A stretch of DNA of 32,260 nucleotides from Burkholderiales bacterium (GCA_019509985.1 JAEKLF010000090.1:1-32260); one strand, 5' to 3'; positions 7,388 through 15,175 are shown, numbered from the stretch's first letter. The notes: generated by a model from the sequence alone, not told the origin. Numbers and translations are program-made.

Positions 7388-9478
7388 ATGCCCCCATTCC
7401 GTTCGACGCCGCTCGCCGTCGTCTGTTTGTTCACCGTGGCGGCCGCGCAGGCTCAATCCGAGTCTGCCGGCGGCGCGACCGTCACGCCGCTGGGGCGTGT
7501 CGAGGTCAATGGCCGCCACTACGACAACGCCATCGGCAGCTCGGACGCGGCCTCGCAGGGCACCATCCGCGCCGAGCTGCTGAAGAGCCGGCCCGCGCTG
7601 CGTCCGGGCGAGGTGCTGGAGTTCGTGCCCGGCGTCATCGTCACGCAGCACTCGGGCGACGGCAAGGCCAACCAGTACTTCCTGCGCGGCTTCAACCTCG
7701 ACCACGGCACCGACTTCGCGACGACGGTGAACGGGCTGCCGGTCAACATGCCGACGCACGGCCACGGCCAGGGCTATTCGGACCTGAACTTCCTGATCCC
7801 CGAACTCGTCGACCGCATCGAATACCGCAAAGGCCCTTACTTCGCCAAGAACGGCGACTTCGCGGCCGCCGGCTCGGCCGACATCGCCTACCGCAGCACG
7901 CTCGACGAGAGCTTCGCCACACTGACGTTGGGCCAGCGGCAGTTCCAGCGCTTCGTCGGTGCCGGCTCCGCGGCCATGGGTGGCGGTGTGAATCTGCTCG
8001 GCGCCGTCGAAGTCCAGCGCAACGACGGGCCGTGGACGCTGCCGGAGCGCCTGCGCAAAAGCAACGGCGTGCTGACGGTGTCGGGCGGCACGCGGCTTGA
8101 GGGCTGGAGCGCCAGCCTGATGGGCTACGACGCGAAATGGGACTCGACCGACCAGGTGCCGCAGCGCCTGATCAACGCGGGCACGTTCAACGGCCAGCCC
8201 TTTGGCCGTTTCGACGCGGTAGACCCGACGGACGGTGGCGAAACGCAACGCAGCAGCCTGTCCGGCGAATGGCATCGCAACACCGGCAGCGAGAGCAGCA
8301 ACGTGGCGGCCTACGCGATGGCCTACCGGCTCAAGCTGTTCTCCAACTTCACCTACGCGCTGGAGCGGCCCGCGGAAGGCGACCAGTTCGCGCAGCAGGA
8401 CCGGCGCGGCGTCTACGGCGCCAGCGCCAGCCACGCCGTCGAGCACCGTCTGGGCGATCTGCTGGCCAGGACCGAGGTCGGCCTGCAACTGCGCCATGAC
8501 CGCATCCGCGTCGGCCTGTTCGACACGGTCGAGCGCCGCATCACCGCCACGACCCGCGACGACGCCGTGCGCCAGACCCAGCTCGGCGTCTACGGCCAGA
8601 CCTCGTTGGAGTTGACGCCCTGGTTGCGCACGATCGTGGGTCTGCGCGCGGAGGAGGCGCGATTCAAGGTCGACAGCCTGACGAACTCTGCCAACTCCGG
8701 CAGCGCCTCGGCCCACCTGTTCGCGCCCAAGTTCGCGCTGATCGCCGGCCCGTGGGCCAAGACTGAATTCTTCTTCAACGCCGGCCGCGGCTTTCACAGC
8801 AACGACGCGCGCGGCACCACGGCCACGGTGGACCCCAAGACCGGCGACGCGGTCGACAAGGTGCCCGGGCTGGTGGCGGCGCGCGGCATGGAGCTGGGCG
8901 CGCGCACGGAGTGGGTGCCGGGGCTGCAGAGCTCGGTGGCGCTGTGGAAGCTGGACTTCGACTCCGAGCTCGTCTACGTCGGCGACGCCGGCGCCACCGA
9001 GGCCAACCGGCCCAGCAAGCGTCACGGCATCGAGTGGAACAACCGCTACGTGCCGTTGCCGTGGCTGCTCGTCGACGCCGACCTGGCCTGGACGCATGCG
9101 CGCTTCGCCGACGCTGACGTGGCCGGCAACCGCATCCCCAACGCCGTCGACAAGGTCGGCTCCGTCGCCGTCACCGTGCGCGACCTCGGCCTCTGGTCCG
9201 CCAGCGTGCAGTGGCGCTACCTGGGCTCGGGCGCGCTGATCGAGGACAACAGCGTGCGCTCCAGGTCATCGCTGACGACCAACCTGCGCGTCAGCCGCAA
9301 GCTGTGGGACAGGGCCGAGCTGACGGTCGACGTCTTCAACGTCATGGACCGCAAGCTCAACGACATCGAGTACTTCTACGAGTCGCAACTGCCCGGCGAG
9401 GCCGCGCCGGTGGCCGATCGGCACGTGCACCCCGCCGAGCCGCGCGCCGTGCGCGTGACGCTCAGGATGGGTTTCTGA
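7388..9478 (+). CDS. TonB-dependent outer-membrane receptor, probably metal-related
   Basis: A 696-residue receptor that imports a ligand across the outer membrane using TonB/ExbBD energy. The start at 7388 opens a signal peptide (MPPFRSTPLAVVCLFTVAAAQAQ); the reading frame is open further upstream but codes for no plausible leader. The plug domain occupies roughly residues 45-170, with LRPGEVLEFVPGVIVTQHSG, FLRGFNLDHGTDFAT and VDRIEYRKGPYFAKNG typical of plugs. A His/Gly stretch NMPTHGHGQGYSDLN lies in the plug. The rest is beta-barrel, ending in VRVTLRMGF with the terminal Phe needed for outer-membrane insertion. The neighbours (His-rich protein, CusR/CusS-like pair) suggest a metal ligand or a metal-regulated role. 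The ligand cannot be read from the sequence. It overlaps the convergent next gene by 17 bases. Confidence 0.88.
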   Translation: MPPFRSTPLAVVCLFTVAAAQAQSESAGGATVTPLGRVEVNGRHYDNAIGSSDAASQGTIRAELLKSRPALRPGEVLEFVPGVIVTQHSGDGKANQYFLRGFNLDHGTDFATTVNGLPVNMPTHGHGQGYSDLNFLIPELVDRIEYRKGPYFAKNGDFAAAGSADIAYRSTLDESFATLTLGQRQFQRFVGAGSAAMGGGVNLLGAVEVQRNDGPWTLPERLRKSNGVLTVSGGTRLEGWSASLMGYDAKWDSTDQVPQRLINAGTFNGQPFGRFDAVDPTDGGETQRSSLSGEWHRNTGSESSNVAAYAMAYRLKLFSNFTYALERPAEGDQFAQQDRRGVYGASASHAVEHRLGDLLARTEVGLQLRHDRIRVGLFDTVERRITATTRDDAVRQTQLGVYGQTSLELTPWLRTIVGLRAEEARFKVDSLTNSANSGSASAHLFAPKFALIAGPWAKTEFFFNAGRGFHSNDARGTTATVDPKTGDAVDKVPGLVAARGMELGARTEWVPGLQSSVALWKLDFDSELVYVGDAGATEANRPSKRHGIEWNNRYVPLPWLLVDADLAWTHARFADADVAGNRIPNAVDKVGSVAVTVRDLGLWSASVQWRYLGSGALIEDNSVRSRSSLTTNLRVSRKLWDRAELTVDVFNVMDRKLNDIEYFYESQLPGEAAPVADRHVHPAEPRAVRVTLRMGF

Positions 9479-9971
9479 CCTCGCGCCTGCGGCCGGCTCG
9501 CAGTGCCAGCGCCTGGAGCACCGAGCCCGCGAGGAAGATCACCACCCAGGCCAGCAGCGTCGTCTTCACCAGCGGCGACTCCGGCCCGCTGGCCAGCGGC
9601 TGGCCTGCAGGCAGGCGGGTCAGCGTCTCGTTGATGCCCGGCACGAGCAACAGGAAGAAGGTGAACGACAGCCCGAACGTGGCCAGATAGGTCCGGGCAC
9701 GGCCCAGGAAGCCGAGCCGCGGCGCGAGCATGGCGCCTGCCATGGCCAGCAGCGCGAGGATGCCCAGCGCATGGCCGGCGTTGAATCCGCCCGTGCTCGA
9801 CAGCCCGAAGGCCGTCAGCACGGACAGCACCAGGCCGACGAGGTAGGCGCGACCTGAGCGGGTGCCGGGCTCGATGCGGCGGTGGCGGGCGAAGGCGACC
9901 AGGCCGGCGGCGAGCGGCAGCAGGCTGATGGCGGTGTGGACCATGCCCAGGGTCGACAAGGGGGGACGCAT
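9462..9971 (-). CDS. Small multi-pass membrane protein, unknown function
   Basis: A 169-residue, very hydrophobic protein with about five membrane segments (near residues 11-28, 42-60, 65-85, 92-113 and 135-158). The N-terminal pattern, with VHTAISLLPLAAGLVAF then a basic loop and RAYLVGLVLSV, recalls DUF2306-type membrane proteins, but I would not insist on it. It is read towards the TonB receptor, overlapping that gene's last 17 bases, and is divergent from the response regulator at 10098. The 126-base space between them carries two TGAC-type inverted repeats, so it may be controlled by that regulator. Function unknown. Confidence 0.72.
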   Translation of the reverse strand: MRPPLSTLGMVHTAISLLPLAAGLVAFARHRRIEPGTRSGRAYLVGLVLSVLTAFGLSSTGGFNAGHALGILALLAMAGAMLAPRLGFLGRARTYLATFGLSFTFFLLLVPGINETLTRLPAGQPLASGPESPLVKTTLLAWVVIFLAGSVLQALALRAGRRREVRNPS

Positions 9972-9992
9972 GCGGTTGTCTTTCGGGTGTGT

Positions 9993-10007
9993 TGACGATA
10001 GACGTCA
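9993..10007. promoter_or_regulatory. Inverted repeat TGACG-N5-CGTCA, candidate response-regulator box
   Basis: TGACG (9993-9997) and CGTCA (10003-10007) are perfectly symmetric around 5 bases. The site lies 22 bases upstream of the minus-strand membrane gene, in the divergent region shared with the response regulator gene. CusR/CopR-family boxes are also built on TGAC-type half sites, which supports but does not prove the reading. Confidence 0.45.
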
Positions 10008-10043
10008 CTCTAGGAATTCGGGCGCCTCCCGGGGGTGACATGT

Positions 10044-10063
10044 GGATGACAAAAACGTCATCC
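10044..10063. promoter_or_regulatory. Inverted repeat GGATGAC-N6-GTCATCC, candidate autoregulatory box
   Basis: Perfect 7-bp arms at 10044-10050 and 10057-10063, with the A-rich spacer aaaaac. A further half site, GTGACA, stands 8 bases upstream (10035-10040). The box covers or abuts the place where the -35 element of the regulator promoter would lie, given the CACAAT at 10084-10089. Heavy-metal response regulators commonly bind such sites and control their own operon. Confidence 0.5.
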
Positions 10064-10083
10064 CGTCCGCCGAGGCGGCTGCG

Positions 10084-10089
10084 CACAAT
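10084..10089 (+). promoter_or_regulatory. Candidate -10 element of the two-component operon
   Basis: CACAAT ends 8 bases before the ATG at 10098. No Shine-Dalgarno sequence lies between, so the message would have almost no leader, as at 4898. The inverted repeat at 10044-10063 is upstream in the usual position for an activator. Confidence 0.4.
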
Positions 10090-10097
10090 CCGGCCCC

Positions 10098-10799
10098 ATG
10101 AAGATCCTCGTCATCGAAGACGACCCCAAGACCGGCGACTACCTGAAGAAAGGCCTGCGCGAGAGCGGCTACGCGGTGGACCTGTCGCGCACCGGCACGG
10201 ACGGCCTGCAGATGGCCATGAGCCACGACTACGACCTGGTGGTGCTGGACGTGACGCTGCCCGGCATTGACGGCTGGCAGATCATGCCGACGCTGCGCAG
10301 CAAGGGGAACGGGAGGGGCGACACGCGCGTGCTGTTCCTGACCGCGCGCGACCAGCTCAGCGACCGCATCCGCGGCCTGGAGCTGGGCGCCGATGATTAC
10401 CTCGTCAAGCCCTTCTCCTTCACCGAGCTGGTGCTGCGCATCCGCACGCTGCTGAAGCGCGGCGCCGTGCGCGACGCTGACGTCTACGAGGTGGCCGACC
10501 TGAAGCTGGACGTGCTGCGTCGCAAGGTCACGCGCGAGGGCACGGAGATCGCGCTGACGAACAAGGAGTTCCTGCTGCTGCACCTGCTGGTCAGGCGCCA
10601 GGGCGAGGCGCTGTCGCGCACGCTGATCGCGTCCGAGGTGTGGAACATGAACTTCGACAGCGACACCAACGTCGTCGACGTGGCCATCAAGCGGCTGCGT
10701 GCCAAGGTGGACCGGCCGTTCGCGACGCCGCTGATCCACACGGTGCGCAGCATTGGCTATGCGTTCGGCGACGTGGCTGCCGAGGGGGCGGCCGAATGA
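10098..10799 (+). CDS. OmpR-type response regulator, CusR/CopR/IrlR heavy-metal group
   Basis: A 233-residue cytoplasmic transcription factor. The receiver domain (1-120) has acidic residues in VIEDDPK (9-10), the phosphoacceptor D51 in VVLDVTLPG, and a conserved Lys in YLVKPFSF. The winged-helix DNA-binding domain (about 135-228) contains LTNKEFLLLHLLVRRQGE, then VDVAIKRLRAKVD and the final IHTVRSIGYAF. The opening KILVIEDDPKTGDYLKKGLR and the wording GYAVDLSRTGTDGL are characteristic of the heavy-metal responsive branch (CusR, CopR, IrlR). The gene overlaps its kinase gene by 4 bases (ATGA). Which metal or signal is sensed is not visible; close paralogs in this branch respond to copper, silver, zinc or cadmium. 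Confidence 0.9.
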   Translation: MKILVIEDDPKTGDYLKKGLRESGYAVDLSRTGTDGLQMAMSHDYDLVVLDVTLPGIDGWQIMPTLRSKGNGRGDTRVLFLTARDQLSDRIRGLELGADDYLVKPFSFTELVLRIRTLLKRGAVRDADVYEVADLKLDVLRRKVTREGTEIALTNKEFLLLHLLVRRQGEALSRTLIASEVWNMNFDSDTNVVDVAIKRLRAKVDRPFATPLIHTVRSIGYAFGDVAAEGAAE

Positions 10800-12214
10800 T
10801 GGCCCGCTGGCTGCCGCGCTCGCTGGCCGTGCGCGTGACCCTGCTGTGCGGGCTTATAGCCGTCTGGACCACCGGCATGCTGGGCATGTACTTCTTCTTC
10901 GCGGCGCGCACCGCCATCACCGCACATGCCGACGAGCAGCTGATCGGCCGCGCCGAGCACTTCCGCCGCCTTGTCGCCGACGCGCGGACCATCCCGGACC
11001 TGCGCGACCGCTCCCTGCTGTTCGAGGCCCTGCTGGGCTCGGCCAGCGACGTGCTGATCCTGCGCCGCGTCGGCGAGGCGCCGCTGGTGGAGGTCAACCC
11101 CGACCGCGCAGTGGTGCCGGCCGACATCGCGCCCGTTGTCGCCGGCCGATCGATAGCGCCGCGGGACGTGCGCGACGGCGCAGCGCCTGGCCAGCTGCGC
11201 CTGCACTGGGTGTCGGCCCAGGCCCGCTCGGGGCAGGACGGCGCGCTGATCGAGGTCGTCGCGGGCCACCCGCTCGTCAGCGAGATGCAGATGATCGGCA
11301 GGGCGCGCAACCAGGCGCTGGCCGGCACGGTCATGGCGATGGCGGCGTGCACGCTGCTGGTCTGGCTGGTGCTGCGCCACGGGCTGCGGCCGCTGCGCCG
11401 CGTGGCCGAGCAGGCGGCGCTGATCAACCCGATTAACCTGGCCCTCCGCTTGCCGGCCAAGGATGCACCGCAGGAGCTGCAAGACATGGTGGCCGTGTTC
11501 AACGCGATGCTGGACCGCGTCGCGACCGGCTACGAGCGGCTGTCGCAGTTCTCGGCCGACCTGGCGCACGAGATCCGCACGCCGGTGGGCGCGTTGATCG
11601 GGCAGACGCAGGTGGCGCTGAACCGCCCGCGCGAAGCTGCCGAGTACCAGCAGCTGCTGGAGTCCAACCTCGAGGAGCTGAACCGGCTGCGGCTGATCAT
11701 CGACAACATCCTGTTCCTCGCGCAGGCCGACCACGCCACGCTGCAGATCGAGCGCGCGCCGCTGGACATGGCCGACGAGCTGCAGCGCATCGCCGAATAT
11801 TTCGACGGCCCGGCGGATGAGGCCGGCCTGCGCTTCGAGGTGCAGGCCGCGGGGTCGGCGGTCGTCAACGCATCGCTGTGCCGGCGCGCCATCCACAACC
11901 TGGTGGTCAACGCGCTGCGCTACAGCAGGGCCGGCACGACGATCCGCCTGTTTGGCCACCAGGACGAGGCGGGCTCGACGATCGCGGTGGAGAACGAAGG
12001 CGAGCCCATCCCGGCGGAGCAGCTGGCGCGGCTGTTCGACCGCTTCTACCGTGCCGACGCGTCGCGCGGCCGGCCGGCGGAGTCCAGCGGGCTGGGCCTG
12101 GCCATCGTCAAGGCCATCATGGCGTTGCATGGCGGCGAGGCCAGCGCGTCGTGCTCGCCGACCGGCCGGATCCGCTTCGAGCTGCGCTTCCCCGCGCAGA
12201 AGGCGAGCGCCTGA
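10796..12214 (+). CDS. Membrane sensor histidine kinase, partner of the upstream regulator
   Basis: A 472-residue sensor. TM1 is near residues 12-37 (LLCGLIAVWTTGMLGMYFFF), followed by a periplasmic sensor region to about 180, TM2 (LAGTVMAMAACTLLVWLVL) and a HAMP linker. The dimerisation domain carries the phosphoacceptor H258 in FSADLAHEIRTPVGALIG. The ATPase domain shows the N box HNLVVNALRYSRAG, and the G boxes as RFYRADASRG and SSGLGLAIVKAIMALHGG. Two ATGs stand in tandem (10796 and 10799); the first forms the ATGA overlap with the regulator stop. The layout matches CusS-type heavy-metal kinases, but the periplasmic domain shows no obvious metal-binding cluster (few His, no Cys), so the ligand is open. 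Confidence 0.9.
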   Translation: MMARWLPRSLAVRVTLLCGLIAVWTTGMLGMYFFFAARTAITAHADEQLIGRAEHFRRLVADARTIPDLRDRSLLFEALLGSASDVLILRRVGEAPLVEVNPDRAVVPADIAPVVAGRSIAPRDVRDGAAPGQLRLHWVSAQARSGQDGALIEVVAGHPLVSEMQMIGRARNQALAGTVMAMAACTLLVWLVLRHGLRPLRRVAEQAALINPINLALRLPAKDAPQELQDMVAVFNAMLDRVATGYERLSQFSADLAHEIRTPVGALIGQTQVALNRPREAAEYQQLLESNLEELNRLRLIIDNILFLAQADHATLQIERAPLDMADELQRIAEYFDGPADEAGLRFEVQAAGSAVVNASLCRRAIHNLVVNALRYSRAGTTIRLFGHQDEAGSTIAVENEGEPIPAEQLARLFDRFYRADASRGRPAESSGLGLAIVKAIMALHGGEASASCSPTGRIRFELRFPAQKASA

Positions 12215-12232
12215 CGGCTCCCGCCGCGGCGA

Positions 12233-13210
12233 TCACCAGGGCGGCGATTCGCTGACGGCTTCCTCGGCCGTGGGGGCGGGCAGGGCGGCCGGTGCCGGCG
12301 CCGTGCCGGCGGCCGCGAAGTCGTGCTCGCCGCCCAGGCCTTCGATCAGCGCCGGGATCAGCCGGCCCAGCTCGCCGGTGGCCAGGGCCAGGTCGGCGTC
12401 GAAGGCTTCGTCGCCGCTGGCTTCCGCGCGGCCCTCGAAGGCCAGGTCCAGGAAGCTGATCTTCTTGACCGCGAAGCCCTCGGTCAGCGTGAAGGCGACG
12501 CGCTCGTTCCAGCTCAGCGCCAGGCGCGTCGGCATCTTGCCGCTGGTCAGGTGGGCGCGGACCTCGTCGATGTCCAGCGGGTGGCGGGCGTAGCGCACGA
12601 CGGGCTTCTGCTCGTCGCTGCCCTTGAGCTCGCACTCGCGCTCGATCTGGAAGCCCTCGGGCGTCACGCCGTCCATCAGCCAGGCGGCCATCACCGCGGC
12701 GGGGCTCTCGGCGGTCTGCACCAGCTGCAGCGAGAGGCCGGGGCTGGCCTGGATCAGCAGCGTGATGACCTCGTCGGCGCGGCTGCTGGAGCCGGCGTCG
12801 ACGAAGAGCAGGCGCTGCTCGGGCGCGATCCACACCTGCGTGGCCGAGGTCTTGGTGAAGGCGCGCGGCAGCAGCTCGTGGGCGGCCTGTTCCTTCAGCT
12901 CCTTCTTGGCCTTCTTGCCGGGCTTGCGGCCAGTCGTGGCCTCGATGTGCTCGGCGAGTTCGTCCACGCGCTCTTGCACGACGGAGGAGGGCAGCAGGCG
13001 CTGTTCGCGCTTGAGCTTGACGAGCCAGTGGCCGTCGACGACCTCGACGAGGGGCGCGTGCTCGATGCCGCGCGGCGGCGCCCAGCCGACGGCCAGGGGC
13101 TGGGTGGGGGCGCAGGCCAGGAAGGGTTCCTTGGCCAGCTGTTCGGCGAGCTGCTTGGCCTCGGTGGCCCAGCCTTCGCCAATGCGGTAGGTGATCAGGT
13201 TCTTGAACAC
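12233..13210 (-). CDS. rdgC: Recombination-associated protein RdgC
   Basis: A 325-residue DNA-binding ring protein that restrains RecA and is nucleoid associated. The N-terminus FKNLITYRIGEGW and the next PLAVGWAPPRG segment match the family (E. coli begins LWFKNLMVYRL and has MGWVPPMG). The central LVKLKREQRLLPSSVVQERVDE and the GRKPGKKAKKELKEQ stretch, with the later AFTKTSATQVWI, are also typical. I chose GTG at 13210 because it places FKNL directly after the start, as in relatives. A TTG further upstream (13237) would start inside the terminator of the neighbouring gene. The tail after about residue 300 is Ala/Pro-rich and poorly conserved, which explains the extra 20 residues over E. coli. 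It converges on the kinase gene with an 18-base gap. Confidence 0.95.
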   Translation of the reverse strand: MFKNLITYRIGEGWATEAKQLAEQLAKEPFLACAPTQPLAVGWAPPRGIEHAPLVEVVDGHWLVKLKREQRLLPSSVVQERVDELAEHIEATTGRKPGKKAKKELKEQAAHELLPRAFTKTSATQVWIAPEQRLLFVDAGSSSRADEVITLLIQASPGLSLQLVQTAESPAAVMAAWLMDGVTPEGFQIERECELKGSDEQKPVVRYARHPLDIDEVRAHLTSGKMPTRLALSWNERVAFTLTEGFAVKKISFLDLAFEGRAEASGDEAFDADLALATGELGRLIPALIEGLGGEHDFAAAGTAPAPAALPAPTAEEAVSESPPW

Positions 13211-13236
13211 GGGAAACAGGACTCCGGACAAACACA

Positions 13237-13257
13237 AAGCCCGCCGGCGGCGGGCTT
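13237..13257 (-). terminator. Rho-independent terminator of the GNAT gene
   Basis: A 9-bp perfect stem, AAGCCCGCC with GGCGGGCTT around a 3-base loop. On the minus strand it is followed by TGTGTTTGTCC, a T-rich stretch. It lies between the acetyltransferase gene and rdgC, both minus strand, so it ends the former. Confidence 0.75.
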
Positions 13258-13291
13258 CATCAGGGATGGCGCGATTGTCGCAGGCTCGTCG

Positions 13292-13783
13292 TCAGCGGCT
13301 CCCGGCCAGCCGCGCCAGCGCCTCGCCCTGCAGGCGGCGGATGGCCATGTGGCTGGCGTCCTGCGCGCCGAGCGCGTCGTAGAAGCCGCGGGCCATGGCC
13401 TTGTCCCGGACGGTGAACCACTCCATGCGCGTGCCGCCCGCGGCCAAGGCAATGCGTGCCAGCGCCGCCATCGCGCGCCCGGCCAGGCCCTGGCGGCGAA
13501 AGCGCGGGCGGATGTAGAGGGCCTGCATGTAGAGGTCGCGCGTGCCGGTGAAGGGACCCCATTTCCACGAGTGGATGCTGAAGCCCGCCACGTCGTCGCC
13601 GGCCATGACCCAGTGCGGGTGGGCGGCCGGCGTGTCGCCGAACAGATGGGTTTGCAGCGAAGCCAGCGTCGTGCGGATTTCCTTCACGCCGTCGCTCTCG
13701 CCAAGCTGCAGCAGCAGCTCGTAAAGCGCGCCGGCTTCGGCCGGCTGCACGGGGCGCAGCAGCGGGGTCATGTGGCTATCCAT
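13292..13783 (-). CDS. GNAT-family N-acetyltransferase
   Basis: A 163-residue protein of the Gcn5-related fold, which transfers an acetyl group from acetyl-CoA to an amine. The acetyl-CoA pyrophosphate loop is RPRFRRQGLAGRAM (a variant of the R/Q-x-x-G-x-G/A motif) near residues 92-105, preceded by strand YMQALYI. The wording WFTVRDKAMARGFYDALGA matches motif B, where a Tyr acts as the usual general acid. Two ATGs are possible, 13783 and 13771, with no clear ribosome-binding site for either; I took the first. The genes on either side give no hint about the substrate, which could be a small amine, an amino acid or a protein. Confidence 0.85.
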   Translation of the reverse strand: MDSHMTPLLRPVQPAEAGALYELLLQLGESDGVKEIRTTLASLQTHLFGDTPAAHPHWVMAGDDVAGFSIHSWKWGPFTGTRDLYMQALYIRPRFRRQGLAGRAMAALARIALAAGGTRMEWFTVRDKAMARGFYDALGAQDASHMAIRRLQGEALARLAGSR

Positions 13784-13800
13784 CAAAGGTTGGGGGCAAA

Positions 13801-13828
13801 GAGAAAGCCCGCCAGCGGCGGGCTTCTC
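13801..13828 (-). terminator. Rho-independent terminator of the PEP-CTERM gene
   Basis: The stem AAGCCCGCC/GGCGGGCTT with loop AGC is extended by GAG/CTC across one bulged A. On the minus strand the stem ends in TTTCTCTTTG. The core stem is identical to the terminator at 13237-13257, 564 bases away; only the loop differs. Confidence 0.75.
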
Positions 13829-13846
13829 GACGGCGGCGGGATTGTG

Positions 13847-15175
13847 TCAGGCCTGGCGGCGCCGCCAAGCCAACAGCGCGCCGGCGCCGGCCAGCCACAG
13901 CGCCCAAGTGGCAGGCTCGGGCACGGCTTCGGCGGTCAAGGCCTGCATCGTGCCGTTGAAGCTGCCCGCCGAGACAAAGCTCAGGCCGGTGACGAAGCCA
14001 GTCAGGTCGAAGGCGTTGACGCCGGCCTCGGGCTCGATGCCGCGGATCTGGAAACGGTCCACACCGGCGGCAAAGCCATGGGCCGTGAAGTCGAAGCTGG
14101 CGCCGGCGGCCAGCATGCTAGCGGTCTTCTGCCAGGTGCTGCCGCTCCAGGTCCAGACCTCGTAGAGCCCGTCGCCGACATTGCTGGCCACCTGCACGGT
14201 CTTGAAGTTGGGATCGCCCACGCCGGTGGCGTAGCTGAAGCCGGTGGCGACGACCGGGTCGATGAAGGTGACATGGTCGCTGCCCACGTCGCCGACATGG
14301 AAGTTGTAGACCGGGCCGGCCAGCAGGCCGGAGGTCGTCGGCACCGGCGTCGTTGTCGGCAGCGCGATGTTGCCGACGCCGGCGGGCAGCGTGGCGGGGT
14401 CGATGGGCGTGAAGTCGAAATACGAGGTCGAGCGCGACACCGGGCTGCCGTCGGCGCGCAGGTGGTTGAGATCGATGGCGATGGAGTAGTGCGTGCCGTA
14501 GCTCAGCAGGCCGGTCGGCACCGTGTAGCTGCTGCTGCCGAGCGCTGCGCTCTGGAAGAGCTGGTCCGACTGCAGAAAGCTGTACGGGTCGCCGTAGCGA
14601 GACTCCACGGTGGTGGGGTGGCTGTTGTCGAACACGCGCACACGCATCTGGTCGATGCTTGTGGGCGTGCTGCTCGGCAACGTCCAGGTCACGCTGGGGG
14701 TCAGGCCTGAGCCGCTCACCGTCATCGAGCTGACGAAGGGCATGGCACCGACGTCGCCCAAGCTGGGCGTCTGGTAGACGGTGTTGGGGTTGAAGTTCGC
14801 GCTGGTGGACAGGTAGAGGCGCCAGGAGCCGGTCAGCGCCGGGTCATACGGCCGCGAGGCGTAGTACTGGTGGGGCAGCCCGGTCATGTCGCGCTCGAAG
14901 AGGCGCTGCTTGAGCCAGTCGGCATCCGTCGTGAAGGAGTCGCAGGTCTTGCCCACCGGGCAGGTGCCCGAGAACCCGTAGACATAGGCGCCCGGGTTGT
15001 CGCTGGGTGGGGCGACGCCGTTGACGCCCCAGACGATGATGTCCCCGGTCGCGCGGTTGCCGCTGTTGGCGCTGTTGTTGACCCGCAGGTCGAACACGCT
15101 CGTCCCGGTCGGCGTGGCCGCCGTGGCGCTGGCTGCGGCCCAAAGCGCCAGCGTGGTGGCAAGCAAGGTCTTCAT
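13847..15175 (-). CDS. PEP-CTERM sorted exported protein, function unknown
   Basis: A 442-residue secreted protein with an N-terminal signal peptide (MKTLLATTLALWAAASATA) and a textbook C-terminal PEP-CTERM sorting signal: VPEP at 418-421, a hydrophobic helix WALWLAGAGALLAW, then the basic RRRQA end. Such proteins are processed by exosortase and delivered to the cell surface or extracellular matrix. The body is rich in Ser, Thr, Gly and Asp with many beta-strand-like stretches and no catalytic motif that I recognise. It contains a CPVGKTC pair that may form a disulfide. The start is backed by GGGAG 7-8 bases upstream. No exosortase or matrix polysaccharide genes lie in the window. A terminator follows at 13801-13828. 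Confidence 0.88.
   Translation of the reverse strand: MKTLLATTLALWAAASATAATPTGTSVFDLRVNNSANSGNRATGDIIVWGVNGVAPPSDNPGAYVYGFSGTCPVGKTCDSFTTDADWLKQRLFERDMTGLPHQYYASRPYDPALTGSWRLYLSTSANFNPNTVYQTPSLGDVGAMPFVSSMTVSGSGLTPSVTWTLPSSTPTSIDQMRVRVFDNSHPTTVESRYGDPYSFLQSDQLFQSAALGSSSYTVPTGLLSYGTHYSIAIDLNHLRADGSPVSRSTSYFDFTPIDPATLPAGVGNIALPTTTPVPTTSGLLAGPVYNFHVGDVGSDHVTFIDPVVATGFSYATGVGDPNFKTVQVASNVGDGLYEVWTWSGSTWQKTASMLAAGASFDFTAHGFAAGVDRFQIRGIEPEAGVNAFDLTGFVTGLSFVSAGSFNGTMQALTAEAVPEPATWALWLAGAGALLAWRRRQA

Noticed and set aside
7004..9097. A 697-codon open frame on the minus strand opposite the TonB receptor
   Set aside because: The plus-strand receptor has signal peptide, plug motifs and terminal Phe. 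The antisense frame has none of these and spans two genes.
12323..14710. A 795-codon open frame on the plus strand
   Set aside because: It runs antisense through rdgC, the GNAT gene and the PEP-CTERM gene and crosses both terminators. Composition is low in hydrophobic structure and rich in Gln, Arg and Gly, so it is a shadow.
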